A stretch of 64,000 bases of DNA from Microglena sp. YARC (GCA_022414725.1 CM039466.1:14683779-14747778); one strand, 5' to 3'. Shown: positions 36,959 through 48,657, numbered from the stretch's first letter. Made by a program: numbers and translations. Notes: generated from the sequence alone by a model not told the origin.

Positions 36959-37702
36959 TTAGGCTTCTCGTCCATATTGTTGGTACAAGGCAGCGAGCCG
37001 TCTCATATGGGTCAGCGTCTGAGTGTCATTACATCGCACGGTCCGCCCGCAACCTCGTGCCTCCAACCAAGCCAAGGTTTCGGGATGGCCGCAAGCAAAC
37101 GCCCAGTCGGCTGCAGCTATACTACACGTGACCCCCTGTTGGCACAGCCACTTTAGCATTGCAATGTCGCCGCGGCCCGCAGCGACCATGGTCGCCACCG
37201 CGCTGCACCGAGAGGCGGTGTGGTGGTAGAGCCACTTGAGCACTCCGTCGTGCCCTCTGCATGCCGCCCAATCTGCTGCCAAGTCGGTGCACCCCCCGGC
37301 CTTGTTTGTGTGAAGCCAGGTCAGTATGGGTAGGTGTCCGTTGCGAGCGGCAAGGTCCATGGCGAACGGCGTGCACTGCTCGGACGTGTGGCTCAACAAC
37401 CACTGGAGCAGTTCGACGTGGCCGTTCTGAGCTGCCCAATCGGGCGTGGTGGTGTTGTGGCTGTGCAGGTGGCTCGGGATGTGCTCTTGGTGATGTTTCA
37501 ACGTTTGCAGCACACTGTAAGCGCTCCGACGAGTAATCTCAACCACGTCAAACACACAGGACGTGAACACGTTGCGCATGTAGTATTCTCTCATCTCGTT
37601 TGAGGTCAACGACAAGGTGTACAACTCCAACGCGGTCAAGGGACCGAGGGCATTGTCCATAATCACGTGCCATGCGTCGTCATCCAAACCCATTACAAAC
37701 AT
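36959..37702 (-). CDS. Ankyrin-repeat protein with F-box-like N-terminus
   Basis: An intact 247-residue ORF; a start at the fifth codon (MGLDDDAWHVIMDNAL) is equally good. Residues 5-50 resemble an F-box (LGPLTALELYTLSLTSNEM). Five ankyrin units follow, with cores like PDWAAQNGHVELLQWLL, MDLAARNGHLPILTWLH and ADWAACRGHDGVLKWLY. This FNIP/ankyrin style (AAxNGHxxxLxWL) is typical of mimivirus- and pandoravirus-type repeat proteins. It is unrelated in detail to the ankyrin gene at 13594. It probably binds host or viral proteins as an adaptor. Confidence 0.82.
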   Translation of the reverse strand: MFVMGLDDDAWHVIMDNALGPLTALELYTLSLTSNEMREYYMRNVFTSCVFDVVEITRRSAYSVLQTLKHHQEHIPSHLHSHNTTTPDWAAQNGHVELLQWLLSHTSEQCTPFAMDLAARNGHLPILTWLHTNKAGGCTDLAADWAACRGHDGVLKWLYHHTASRCSAVATMVAAGRGDIAMLKWLCQQGVTCSIAAADWAFACGHPETLAWLEARGCGRTVRCNDTQTLTHMRRLAALYQQYGREA

Positions 37703-37918
37703 AACGGAAAATTAAATCAAGTGAACGCACGAGGTGGTTTGTTGGTCATGATTGTTGCTCGTTCTCCTGCTACTTCAGCTGTTGTGCCAACACATCTACT
37801 GCCCCGGCGGCTGCTGCTGCTTCCGCTCCTCCTCCTCCTCCTGCTGCAGCACCCACAGGATGGCTGAGATCACATTCGGGTATCTACCGCTGACGATCTC
37901 GCTTCTTCCAAGCTTGAT

Positions 37919-38042
37919 GTGAACTGTGGGCTCCCCTCCGGTCGCCCACCCGCTCGGTTCCTCGCGGACCCTTTGTGGGGGCTCCCCTCCGGTCGCCCCA
38001 GTCGCTCCGCTGTGGGGAGGTGAAAGGGGCTCCGCCGCTTGT
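37919..38042. repeat. GC-rich dispersed repeat, copy 3 of 3
   Basis: Same element as 29117-29242 and 35689-35823, slightly shorter. It is followed directly by the start of the 1.7-kb segmental duplication. Confidence 0.9.
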
Positions 38043-38367
38043 GTTAATGTGAGACGGTTCTCATCCAAGTGTTGTTTGTTATCTTTGCCTCGACTCGACA
38101 CAGGTTCCGCCGTGATGCGAGAGGTCGCTCTGGGAGTCTGGGAGTGGGAGTGGGAGTGGGGGGTGGGGGCATATCCTAGAGACAGACAGTCTCTGTATTG
38201 ACAATATCGGTTACAAAATATGGTTGACTTGGTCAACTTTTCATAATCCTTAAAAAAAGTACAATGTAATCATCAACTGTCCCTATGAGCTTCCATGCCG
38301 CACTTGATCACCATCTGCCTGCATTCGCAGCAGCTTTGGTAGCTCTGCATGGTCTAGCTTAGCTAAT

Positions 38368-38553
38368 CTAGGGGATCCCCTTCACTGTAGGCTCATTCCT
38401 GTTGGTGACATCATCATTCCTGTTGGTGACATCATCATCATTCCTGTTGGTCCTGATTGTCTCCCCGACGATTCCCCTTCCACAATTCTTGCATCGGCCA
38501 TCAAAGCCGAAATTCCTCCGAGCTTTACAAACATCGCAATACGCATTCGGCAT
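38368..38553 (-). CDS. Small zinc-ribbon-like protein, copy A (61 aa)
   Basis: Starts MPNAYCDVCKARRNFGFDG, with a CxxC pair followed 14 residues later by a second CxxC (RCKNCGRG), i.e. a four-cysteine zinc-ribbon pattern. The tail is a tandem DDDVTNRN repeat encoded by a 24-bp DNA repeat. Copy B at 44456 has one more repeat residue. Duplication with coding frame preserved argues that the gene is or was real. Function unknown. Confidence 0.6.
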   Translation of the reverse strand: MPNAYCDVCKARRNFGFDGRCKNCGRGIVGETIRTNRNDDDVTNRNDDVTNRNEPTVKGIP

Positions 38554-38825
38554 TTCCCTGCATGGGGGGGAGGGAGACGCATTGGTTTAGTTCCCTGCGC
38601 CTATCATGGAAACTTGCTAGCATCCATCCCAATGCATGCGACATCTGGAACTCACTCCAGATCCAGATCCAGATCGAATGGTCACCTGTTTGGCTTCTGG
38701 CGACAGACAGACAGCAAGCGTACGATTGATTATCCTGGAATCGAGCGATTGACGGCGCAAATCTCTTTCATTTCCATTATGCATCGAGTTTTATAAACGA
38801 CGAAACCCGGGTTTCGGGTTTAGGG

Positions 38826-39410
38826 AAGCCGCAGGTGCCGCCGTCCTTGATGAGATGATGGAGGTCGCCCTGTGACTCGACAGAGGTGCCGCCGTGATGC
38901 GAGAGGTCGCTCTGTGATGTGACTTGACAGAGGTGCCGCCGTGATGCGAGAGGTCGCCATGTGATGTGACTCGACTCGACTCGACTCGACATGTGCCGCC
39001 GCCTGATGCGAGAGGTCGCCATGTGATGTGACTCGACTCGACTCGACTCGACAGGTGCCGCCATGATGCGAGAGGTCGCTCGCTCTGTGACTCGACTCGA
39101 CAGGTGCCGCCGTGATGCGAGAGGTCGCTCGCTCTGTGACTCGACTCGACAGGTGCCGCCATGATGCGAGAGGTCGCTCGCTCTGTGACTCGACTCGACA
39201 GGTGCCGCCGTGATGCGAGAGGTCGCTTTGTGACTCGACACGACAGGTGCCGCCATGATGCGAGAGCACGACAGGTGCCGCCGTGATGCGAGATGTCGCC
39301 ATGTGACTCTGTGACTCGACACACGTGCCAACGTGATGCGAGATGTCGCCATGTGACTCGACTCGACTCGACTCGACACATATGCCGCCGTCCTTGATGA
39401 GAGTGGTCGC
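38826..39410. repeat. CGACTCGACT-type minisatellite, block 2
   Basis: About twelve irregular units of 35-60 bp combine GTGCCGCCGTGATGCGAGAG with GTCGCTCTGTGACTCGACTC. Long open minus-strand frames are produced by the repeat and rejected as genes. Confidence 0.9.
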
Positions 39411-40130
39411 CGTTCCTCTAAAAACGAGTGTAAACGTAGTGAGTGGCCTAAGCCCCCTCAACCAAATCCTGTGTAGTGCTGGCGGCGGTACAATCGATCG
39501 CCGGACATGATAAAAGACCCGACGATCCCTGTAACTGCATAATTTCCTTTTGTTTTGTTCTCCTCTCTCTTCCTTCGAACACGACCGACCGACATCTTCC
39601 TCCTTTCCATGAGCAGCATCATTCATCGAGCCTCGAGTGAAGTGTGTGGCTCACGCCCGACAGCATCGATGGGATTGCCAAAACCCCGATGTCTGATAAC
39701 ACACTCGAGGTTGGCTAACCTCTCGGATCGATGAGAGTGCTGTCAAGGTAGCCGCCACCGCTTGCGAAGACGAGCAGTTCCTCTGTCAAAAGAGGAATCG
39801 TCAGACTCTCTCCTTCCAAGCTGTGAAAGTCTCCTGGGCACTCTGTACGATCCTTGAGGGTTCCTTGAAGCCGTCTTAGTCCTTTCCTTTGCTTCCATCC
39901 TTATTTTCTGAACAAATCTAGATAATCCATAAGCATCATTATCATCGAGCCTGGAGACAGATGGACGAGACAATGAGGATCCGTGGTGTCTTTTGGAGAC
40001 GAGGACGAGGACATGTTTCCGCTGTTTGCATGTGGAGTCTGATTGATGGACGATGACAGTGTTCATCCCTTTGCGTGTGTTCGTACGTACGTGCATGCGT
40101 TTGCTTGCATTCATTCATTCATTCGATTCT

Positions 40131-41320
40131 TTACACCAACTTGTATCCTTTGAAAACCCCTCGCGAATTTTCGTTTCCGCGGCTTTTGACGCGGCTTTGC
40201 TCTAGACACCTGACGCTTAGATGACGTTCCAGGTCCGTCTTGATCGTGCTGAGTTTCCCGTTGAAATATTCGCATGTCTTGAAGCGTTCTTTGGCCTCCT
40301 TCAGCAGAAATGCGCTGTCCGGGCTGGCAGCGACGTGCTCTTCGACGAACATAGCCACGGCGTCGTTCGCGTTCAAGTACATCGCACTGGTCTTCTTTAA
40401 CGAATCGGGCATATCGAACTTGTACGCGTATGCAAACGCGTGTAGAAGGGTGCGTAGGAACTCCATGCGCATCGCGCCGTCGTCTGCCTTGAATGACTCT
40501 ACAAGCCTTGCGTCTCGTGGGAAGAGGAATTTGGCGGCGTCCGCATCATCCGCGTCCACAAACCGACTGATGTAGTCGCCCAATGCTATCTCCATGACTT
40601 CGAAGAACTTGGTCTTCTTCCCGTTAGAGGCGGACGCGTTGGCGCCGGCGTGTATGTGAAAGAGCTCTTGTCCGCTGTCTCAGTACAGCTGTCTAGCAAA
40701 TGTGTGGATGAGTTGGTATATATCGGGGTGCATCGTGTCCCAGTATTTCCGCACGCGGTCTGCTGATTCCGCGCACACTGCGACATTGTAATCGAATCCC
40801 ACGGACATGGAGACCATGTCCTCCGGATGCCCTTGACGGAAGACGCCGTTTTTGAGGTCCCACACGCCGTTGTTGAACCCTAAGAGGTTTGGGTCGGCGT
40901 CGAGTTTCTTCATGAAGTCCGGGTCGCAAAAGTACTCGAGCATCTCTTTCAGGACGTTGTTCTTGAAGGTCGTGTTCTGGAGGCGCTCGGTGATGTTCGC
41001 TAGCCGTTCGGCGGTCTCGTTCTTTGTGCTCATATTTAGCAGGTTGCTCTGCATGTCGTAAGCTCTCTCCTTGTGCAGAGCGGTCATGAAGTGATCTCGA
41101 ACAACGGTGGACAGCTCGTGCTTGACTTGGAACTTGGCGACCGTCTTCCATCGCCCGTCGAATACGTACCATAATAGCTTTCCGTTCGTGCTCCTCGCGG
41201 CAGCAATGCGGTTTCCAAGTATTCGTTTCGCAATGCGCGCGATCTCGTTATGGCTCCCGTTGCACGCGCGGACGTCGTCCTCCTCCTCAATGTGTAGGAA
41301 CATGACCGAACAATAATAAA
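40131..41320 (-). pseudogene. NCLDV D5-type primase-helicase remnant with helicase core deleted
   Basis: Reading right to left, the D5 N-terminal domain runs from about 41320 to 40680, ending in LLGFNNGVWDLKNGVFRQGHPED. A stop or frame change follows at 40680. The next frame contains the region before and around Walker A (ELFHIHAGANASASNGKKTKF) and ALGDYISRF. It then joins directly to the C-terminal region (FPRDARLVESF) and the winged-helix tail ending NSRGVFKGYKL. Walker B, motif C and the sensor residues of the superfamily-3 helicase (about 100 residues) are absent, so it cannot unwind DNA. The 5' end is replaced by the GGACGG repeat module. D5 is a hallmark replication gene of NCLDVs. A detached piece lies at 33389-33527. 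Confidence 0.85.
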
Positions 41321-41705
41321 ATGTATGTATGTATCTGTCTTCTGCGTTGTTTACACCACTTCCACGAGACGATGAGTGACGATGATCCGCCACCGTGTGT
41401 CATGAATGGACGGACGGACGGTGTGGATGCGACAGTTTTCCACAGTTTTGCGTGTGATGATTGATTGATGCCTTGACATGACACACTCGGTTTCTGCATC
41501 TCAATTCCCCTACCCCACTCCGCGATTACCCTATCGATATACTTCTCGTCACTCCTTGTCATATGTGTGACATGGTGGATGTCGCATGGACCTGAAGATC
41601 TGAAGATCTCCAAATTTCGTAAAACGCTCGATTATCACGATATAAAGCTCGCGACAAGCATATTGGTTGAGTCAAGCCTTCCCTTCCCTTGTGTATCATC
41701 CATCC

Positions 41706-42985
41706 ATGGCGCACCACACCCAGCACGTCGTGTACGCCCTCGTCGAGCGAGAGTTCCTGGGCAAGTTCCCGTTGGTCGTCAAGGTCGGCCGGACCAGCCA
41801 GCCGTTCTGCAAGAGGCTCTCGCAGTACCCCAATGGATCCCAGCTCATTTTTGCCATCCATGTTCGAGATGCACAAGCGTGCGTGGATGCAGAGGCGGAA
41901 CTGCTCTGGTACATGCGCGGTGGTTACGATTCCAGAATCCAGTCACGAAGAGATGTGGGTGCCGAGTACTTTGAGGTGGGCGAAGCCACCGTTTACAATG
42001 GTATGTTAGCGGTCGTTTTGAAGTACGCCTGGTATGGCGGCGACGACTGCGGTGGCAAACAGGAGGAGTGTGACACTCCACGTGATGACTCCGTTGAATC
42101 TGAGGGATCCGTGGAATCCGCCGTTGAATCTGAGGAGACGGACCAGGAGCGTATGGATCGTGAGATGTACGTCTCACGTGTGGTGACTGTGATTTTCGAC
42201 AACGTCGTTCAGGCTAACATCGAGTGTTACGATACGGTGCACGACTTTGTCGAGGCCAATGCAACAGAGCTGTCTGGTGCGGTGTTGGATCAGGGCGCAT
42301 TTGTCGCTCGGGTACTGTCGAAGCTACCCAGGTCGAGCTTCACCGCCAAGAAAGTGGTATCATCGCTCAAGGATCTGGGCATCCAACCCATCCATTACAT
42401 TTTCGACGGCCTGCTGCTTCCCCGTCGTGCCCTGCGGTTCCCCGACTTCACTCGCCACAAGAATATCCTCCGCTTTCTGGATGAGCGGTGCATTGCCACC
42501 ACCCCCGGCGATCTGCGACCGCATATCGCCACGACCCCGGGCATGTACAACGCTTACGTCACGTTCTGCGAGGAGGAGGGGCTACATGCGACTGTTGCTG
42601 ACGTTGTCGAGCTGGCGCAGGTCGTCAAGGAGTGCGGTCTGGACACGAGGTACACCCTGCAAAAAGCTACCCCCGAAGACATCCTGCTGATTGAGTCCCA
42701 ATTCCTCTTGCACCTGATGCAAGAGCAGAGCGTCTCGCATCCCCGTATCGATGATTCTGTGAGCTTCACTGCGGCCACCTTGTTCTCCATGTTCAATGAC
42801 TGGCTATCCCCGATCCTGGTTCTCCTAAACATGAAACCACCTTGATCAAGTTTGGTCTCAAGATGTCCAAGCTTGGCTTGAGGGGCGTCTCCAAGCGACG
42901 CTGCAACACGGGTGCTGTTTACTCTTTCTGCATTACGGATGTCATCAATGACATGCGTGAGAAGATGTGGCCTGTATGGGATTGA
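41706..42985 (+). CDS. GIY-YIG-like (T5orf172/MUG113-type) nuclease-domain protein, frameshifted near its end
   Basis: Start at ATG 41706. Residues 1-95 form a GIY-YIG-like module of the kind common in large DNA viruses: VVYALVERE, FPLVVKVGRTSQPFCKRL, DAEAELLWYM and GAEYFEVG. These domains cut DNA near a Tyr/Arg/Glu centre. A Glu/Ser/Asp-rich linker (about 120-150) and a helical C-terminal domain follow. The frame stops at 42845, but the next frame continues in protein-like fashion from about 42810 to a stop at 42985 (KMSKLGLRGVSKRRCN), with an indel in the C run near 42808. Most of the protein is intact, so the domain may still be made. Confidence 0.7.
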
Positions 42986-43217
42986 GCTCTGTTATCCATT
43001 GCTGCACGCACGCACACACACAGACAGACGGATAAAGCACATGCGGTCGTGAGACTGAGACTGAATGGACGAGGCTGCGAAAGCTGCCGTGGCGTGTGTG
43101 TGAGAATGAATGAATGAATGTACGGACACTACTATTCGAAAACCGCCGTGGCCCGTGTGATAATGAATCATTCATCCATTATGGACGAACGGGGACAGTT
43201 TTTTAGCTATTGTGTTC

Positions 43218-43490
43218 TGTCACATCAATCCCTATTTTAAACGTGTTCACATGAACACCTCTGAAAAGACTCTCCATCTCTGTAACAACAATTATTTCAA
43301 CAACAAATAAATACTGAAGAATGCCTGAGAATGTCTCACATCAATCAATCCCTATTTTAAACGTGTTCACATGAACACCTCTGAAAAGAAGACTCTCCAT
43401 CTTGGGAACAACAATTATTTCAACAAAAAATAAGAATCATCAATCAATCAATCCCTATTTTAAACGTGTTCACATGATCACCTCTGAAAA
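43218..43490. repeat. Three copies of the 96-bp minisatellite unit
   Basis: Same unit as the large array at 18.1-21.7 kb, including CCCTATTTTAAACGTG and GTGTTCACATGAACAC, with slight period changes. It is followed by the CACGTTGCGAGTCAGAAGCT module, as at the right end of the large array. Confidence 0.95.
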
Positions 43491-43569
43491 GGCTCAACAG
43501 CTGCTTCAGCCCCATCTTCCGCACATCGCATGGCTCCACTAACGTAGTGGTACAACGTATTACTTTGAG

Positions 43570-44011
43570 CCCCTGCGGCCCCCCATCTGATCACGTTGCG
43601 AGTCAGAAGCTGAATTCCACTGTCCCGCTCCGCGGACCCGCGACCCCCCCCCCTTCAGAATTCCCCATAGTGTTGTCAAGCAGAACCCTGCTTGAGAGAC
43701 GTCTGTCTTCAGAGTCTTCTTGAGAAACCGCCTTGTGTGTGAGAATGAATGAATGAATGAACGGGAACTCATCCGGTGGTAGTGGCAGTCGAGTCGTTGA
43801 GGCACTTGGGCATTTTGTGACTATTCAAGGGATGGCCATTCTCCCCGGTGATTTGTGAAAAAAACGACTTGAGACTAACCACGAGTGTAACCAGGTCAGA
43901 TCCGACACGTGTTTCTGCGAGTCCGCAGCTGAATTCCCCTGCCCCACTCCGCGGGGGGCTCGATCCCCCTATCGATATACGAGAGTGCTTGTCTAGCAGA
44001 CCCATGCTTGA
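43570..44011. promoter_or_regulatory. Composite modules with TCAAGCAGA-type hairpins
   Basis: Hairpins at 43676-43695 and 43992-44011 each follow a CCGCTCCGCGG or CCCCACTCCGCGG stretch. 43893-43935 repeats the ATCCGACACGTGTTTCTGCG module of 16.73 kb. The recurrence of the same order of words suggests a mobile or duplicated regulatory cassette (promoter plus terminator-like hairpin) rather than coding DNA. Confidence 0.5.
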
Positions 44012-44164
44012 CATGTGATCACCGGTTGCGATTACTTTACCGTGTTTTCCGTCATCTGTGAGTATCTTAGAGAGTATCGACTTCTTTGCGATGCGAGCGA
44101 TCGTCCCCCGTAAGTCGACATCGTTCCGCCGACTGATGCGAGAGGTCGCCATGTGATGTGACTC

Positions 44165-45870
44165 GACTCGACTCGACACAGGTGCCGCCGTGATGCGAGA
44201 GGTCGCTCTGGGAGTCTGGGAGTGGGAGTGTGGGGGGGTGGGGGGGCCTATCCTGAAGACACAGAGTCACAAGACACACAGTGTATTGACAATATCGGTT
44301 ACAAAAGATGGTTGACTTGGTCAACTTTTCATAATCATTAAAGTACAATGTAATCATCAACTGTCCCTACATATGAGCTTCGATGCCGCACATGATCACC
44401 ATCTGCCTGCATTCGCAGCAGCTTTGGTAGCTCTGCATGGTCTAGCTTAGCTAATCTAGGGGATCCCCTTCACTGTAGGCTCATTCCTGTTGGTGACATC
44501 ATCATCATTCCTGTTGGTGACATCATCATCATTCCTGTTGGTCCTGATTGTCTCCCCAACGATGCCCCTTCCACAATTCTTGCAGCGGCCATCAAAGCCG
44601 AAATTCCTCCGAGCTTTACAAACATCGCAATACGCATTCGGCATTTCCCTGCATGGGGGGAGACGCATTGGTTTAGTTCCCTGCGCCTATCATGGAAACT
44701 TGCTAGCACCCCAATGCAGGCGACATCTGCAACTCACTCCAGATCTAATGGTCACCTGTTTGGCTTCTGGCGACAGACAGACAGCAAGCGTACGATTGAT
44801 TATCCTGGAAGCGAGCGATTGACGGCGCAAAGCTCTTTCATTTCCATTATGCATCGAGTTTTATAAACGACGAAACCCGGGTTTCGGGTTTAGGGAAGCC
44901 GCCGCCGTGTGGCACGTGGAGAAGCCGCAGGTGCCGCCTGATGCGAGAGGTCGCTCTGTGACGTGACTCGACAGAGGTGCCGCCGTGATGCGAGAGGTCG
45001 CCATGTGATGTGACTCGACTCGACTCGACTCGACACAGGGTCCTGCCGCCTGATGCGAGAGGTCGCCATGTGATGTGATGTGACTCGACTCGACTCGACA
45101 CAGGTTCCGCCGTCATGTAATGCGAGAGGTCGGTCGCCATGTGATGTGACTCGACTCGACAGTTTCCGCCGTGATGCGAGAGGTCGCCATGTGATGTGAT
45201 GTGATGTGACTCGACTCGACTCGACAGATGCCGCCGCCTGATGCGAGAGGTCGGTCGCCATGTGATGTGACTCGACTCGACTCGACTCGACTCGACAGAT
45301 GCCGCCGTCCTTGATGAGAGTGGTCGGTCTCCGTTCCTCGAAACACGAGTGTAAACGTTGTTGTGGCCTAAGCCCCCCCTCACCCGAATCCTGTGTAGTG
45401 CTGGCGGCGGTACGTACAATCAATCGATCGCCGGACATGATAAAAGGCCCGACGATCCCCGAAACTGCATAATTTCCTTTTGTTTTGTTCTCTCTTCCTT
45501 CGCACACGACCGACCGACATCCATCTTCCTCCTTTCCATAAGCAGCATCATTCATCGAGCCTCGAGTGAAGTGTGTGGCTCACGCCCGACAGACATCATC
45601 ATCATCATCATTGATGGGGATTGCCCAGACCCCGATGTCTGATCGCACACTCGAGGTTGGCTTACCTCTCGAATCGATGAGAGTGCTGTCTAGGTAACCG
45701 CCACCGCTTGCGAAGACGAGCAGTTCCTCTGTCAAAAGAGGAATCGTCAGACTCTCTCCTTCCAATCTGTGAAAGTCTCCTGGGCACTCTGTACGATCCT
45801 TGAGGGTTCCTTGAAGCCGCCTTAGTCCTTATTTTCTGAACAAATCTAGATAATCCATACGCATCATTGA
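44165..45870. repeat. Segmental duplication, copy B (partner 38090-39935)
   Basis: Same order of elements as copy A, including the zinc-ribbon gene and a CGACTCGACT block at 44930-45330. No other gene is seen in the copy or in 45871-46151. Confidence 0.92.
44456..44644 (-). CDS. Small zinc-ribbon-like protein, copy B (62 aa)
   Basis: Same protein as copy A, with CDVC and CKNC pairs and an NRNDDDVT repeat tail of the full 8-residue period. The start was chosen at the MPNAYC methionine shared by both copies; in this copy the frame is open eight codons further upstream (MRLPPCRE), interrupted in copy A by a G-run length change. Confidence 0.6.
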   Translation of the reverse strand: MPNAYCDVCKARRNFGFDGRCKNCGRGIVGETIRTNRNDDDVTNRNDDDVTNRNEPTVKGIP

Positions 45871-46151
45871 TGGGGATTTCCCATTATACCCCGATCGATG
45901 TCTGATTACACACTCGAGGTTTGGCGAGACAATGAGGATGCGCAAGCCTCCGTGGTGTCTTGATTGATTGATGGACATTCATTGGCTTACAGTGTTCCTC
46001 CTCTCTTAGCGCGTGTACTCATATGTTTTTCGATCGTCGTCGGCAGTGTTGTGTTCCTCCGTTTGCGAATTTGTGTGTTGCTCGCATTGATTCATTAATG
46101 CATGCGGTCGATGGATGCAAAAGCCGCCGCTATGCGTGTGTGTGCATCATC

Positions 46152-48657
46152 TTATTCCTCTTCACTTGCGTGAGTCGTGAGTGCACCACCATTATCACCA
46201 TCATCATGTCGTAGCCGCAATCCCATATATCCATGTTGTGTCCCCTCCCTTCCGATTCGAATCGCCTTTTTCTGAAACCCCTTCATCTTCATCTGCCCGA
46301 TGAACCATGGTTTTTTTGATTGATTCTCGCCACTTACCTCGCAATACATATCGAACAATGCAACACATGACTCCCTGAATGTTTTCCCAAACTCGCAGTT
46401 GTCGGTGAGGAATGCTTGCACAGTATCCTGCTCAGCCAGGTACTTTCTGGTGAACTCTGACACCTTCGTTGGCGCCATGGCCTTCAGGCTCTCCGTCCCA
46501 CCATACCACGCCACCGCGCCCTCGACCAGCCAGGCAAACAGAGCCGACTGGCCCTCTGGCGACTTCAGTTTCTCCTTCATGGTTTGGTCGCATTGCCGCA
46601 GCGTCGCGGTTTCGCTCTCCCCAGGGATGAGGTCCCTGAATGTCACTGGGAAGTGAACGGCACAAATTCTTTCGACCATTGCCACGATTACCTCGGACAT
46701 CTCTGGCATGTGATTTGTTACTAAAATTGCGAGATGTTTTGGCATGACCGTCACCGGGTTCTTGTAAATCGCCTTGACCGGGAAACCGTCTCCTCCTGTC
46801 AGCAGTTGGACTTCGTTGGTCTTCAGCTTCTCACCAGGCTTGAGCTCGTTGAAGACCGCGATTCTCGCTCCTATCAGCTTTGCCCGCTCTGCGTCGATGT
46901 TGCTGCACACCCTTGAGTCACTTATGACCGCACAGTTCATCTCCTTGTAGTATTCCCCTAGCAGCTGTTGCAGCGCCTGCGTCAACAGCCCCTTTCCGTT
47001 CCTCCCGCTTCCTGTCCATACAGGAAAGATTTCTTCTCTCACTTCGCCGGTGATTCCGTACCCAAGAAGACGTTGAAGAAAAGATGCCATGTCCTCGTCC
47101 CCGCCCATGATCTTCTCTACGATCCTGTGCATCCACTCTGCGCGTGCGGCATTGGTCATCGCATGGTTGTTGTTGTCATTCTCGTACTCCACATCCAGTT
47201 CGTTGTGAACCATGTCCTCTGCCACCCTCTGTCTCTTCTGACCTGTCCTTAGGTCCACGACGCTCCCCCCTTGACCCCGATCAAGTGCCTATTTCCGTCC
47301 AGTCGTTGCTCGAACGTCTCGTCAATGAGAAGTGGCCCTGCGAAGTCCATTGTGTTCTTCACTCCACGTGAAGACTGTATGTACCGGATCAGCCTTGCAA
47401 CTTCTTTTTATTCGCATCCAGATCTTCTTTACTCCTGGATTCTTCTTCTTTTCCCACCACCACTCCGATGCACAACTGTGCGGCCTGTGACGATATCCAT
47501 AAATCGACGTCCCTGAGCATCCCTTCTAAGACCTTGCTCGCCACGGTCTTGACCCACCCATCCTCCACACTGACCCACCTGCACGTGTCCTCATCGAATA
47601 TGTAGTAGTCGCTGCATCTCTTCCCTGTCTTGTTCAACGTCCCTTTCATAAGATAGTGCATAATCTCCCCCAATCCTCTGTCTCCCTTGTCCCACATGTC
47701 CCTTACTATTTTTGGAATCGAAGATGCTCTGTACATAGCGTACCCGCGCGGGTCGTCCTCGCAGGCCCACTTGGCCACCGACTTCATTGTCATCTTCGGC
47801 CCATCATAGTCGGGCCTTCCCACCGTCTCCCATAGTTTCTCTGCGTCGTCCTCATCGTATCTTGGGGACAACTTGGACATTTGTTTCCATAACGCCTTGT
47901 ACGACTCGCCGTACTCGTTCTTCAATGCCGTCGCCACTCCTCGCCATGTGTCTCTGGAATCCCACCTGCTTTTTCCTAGGAGCAGTAGCAGCTTCTCTAC
48001 ATGCGTGCTCTCCATGAAGCTTGTCGGCATCATTATCCCCTCCGTTGTTGAGTATCCCGCCGCTCCCTTCCTCTTACTCGTCCTTTTATTCTTCTTCTTC
48101 GCCACCCTCTCCATCAACGCCTTTGGAATGTACGGTATCGACTCTAGCTCCCACGGAGCCCTTCCCTCCTTCCATACCTTCCCCTCAGTGGGCGCAACAG
48201 ACAGCAGCCCCCTGGTCCCTGTCCGGCACAGGCTCTTCATATCAACCTTCCTTGCATCATCGACTTGTCGTGCACCGTCAAAGTACCCCTCCTCGTCTGC
48301 CCATGTTGGGCGCAAGAACATGTAGTGGCGTCCCTTCCTAGTCTCTTGGATGGCGCACCTCTGCATGGCCTCACCCACCTCACCATCTTCATCTTCCATC
48401 CTCTCCAACCATTGCACTGTCTCTGCGTCGTCCGCGTCGATCACAACCAATCCATCCAACAACATTCCCCATGCCTTGTGTGTTGGGTTGTTGTTCGCGT
48501 ACGCGTCCGCTTCGGCCCATCCCCACTTCGCTTTTCCTAAATGCTTGTGTTTAGGCGCCTTCAAATCAGTCATGGGCATCAATACTGTTCTTCCCACACT
48601 CACATCAGATCTCTTCAGCCACGCGCTGAGCTTCTGCAACTCTTCGTAGGATGACAT
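46152..48657 (-). pseudogene. PrimPol-PriCT2-SF3 helicase (replicative primase-helicase), two frameshifts
   Basis: Frame 1 (48657-47389) starts MSSYEELQKLSAWLKRSDVS. Its archaeo-eukaryotic primase (PrimPol) domain has D74/D76 in LVVIDADD, H111 in RKGRHYMFLRP and D139, then a PriCT-2-like region (about 220-300, RDTWRGVATALKNEYG). The frame breaks in an A-run near 47400. A short middle frame contains FAGPLLIDETFE and ends at a six-base C/G run (about 47265). The last frame (to 46152) holds a superfamily-3 helicase with Walker A TGSGRNGKG, Walker B-like IAVFNEL and motif C LAILVTNHMPE. All catalytic motifs survive and both breaks are single-base slips in homopolymers, so they may be sequencing errors. 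This domain order is typical of virophages, Polinton-like and giant viruses. Confidence 0.85.

Larger units (their letters stand above)
38090..39935. repeat. Segmental duplication, copy A (partner 44165-45870)
   Basis: The order of sequence is the same in both copies. A CTGGGAGTGGGAG microsatellite comes first, then ATATCGGTTACAAAA, a small zinc-ribbon gene, the AACGACGAAACCCGGGTTTC word, a CGACTCGACT minisatellite block and a GATCGCCGGACATGATAAAA segment. The end is GACGAGCAGTTCCTCTGTC. Copies differ mainly in repeat number and small indels. The order of events cannot be told from the window. Confidence 0.92.

Noticed and set aside
38777..39626. Three overlapping minus-strand frames of about 200-268 codons (HHGGTCRVESQS repeats)
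   Set aside because: All are produced by the CGACTCGACT minisatellite, which lacks stops in several frames. The same pattern occurs at 30.0-30.5 and 44.8-45.6 kb.
39743..40114. 123-codon minus-strand frame after the segmental duplication
   Set aside because: The sequence is shared with the other duplication copy, where the frame is broken, and composition is not protein-like.
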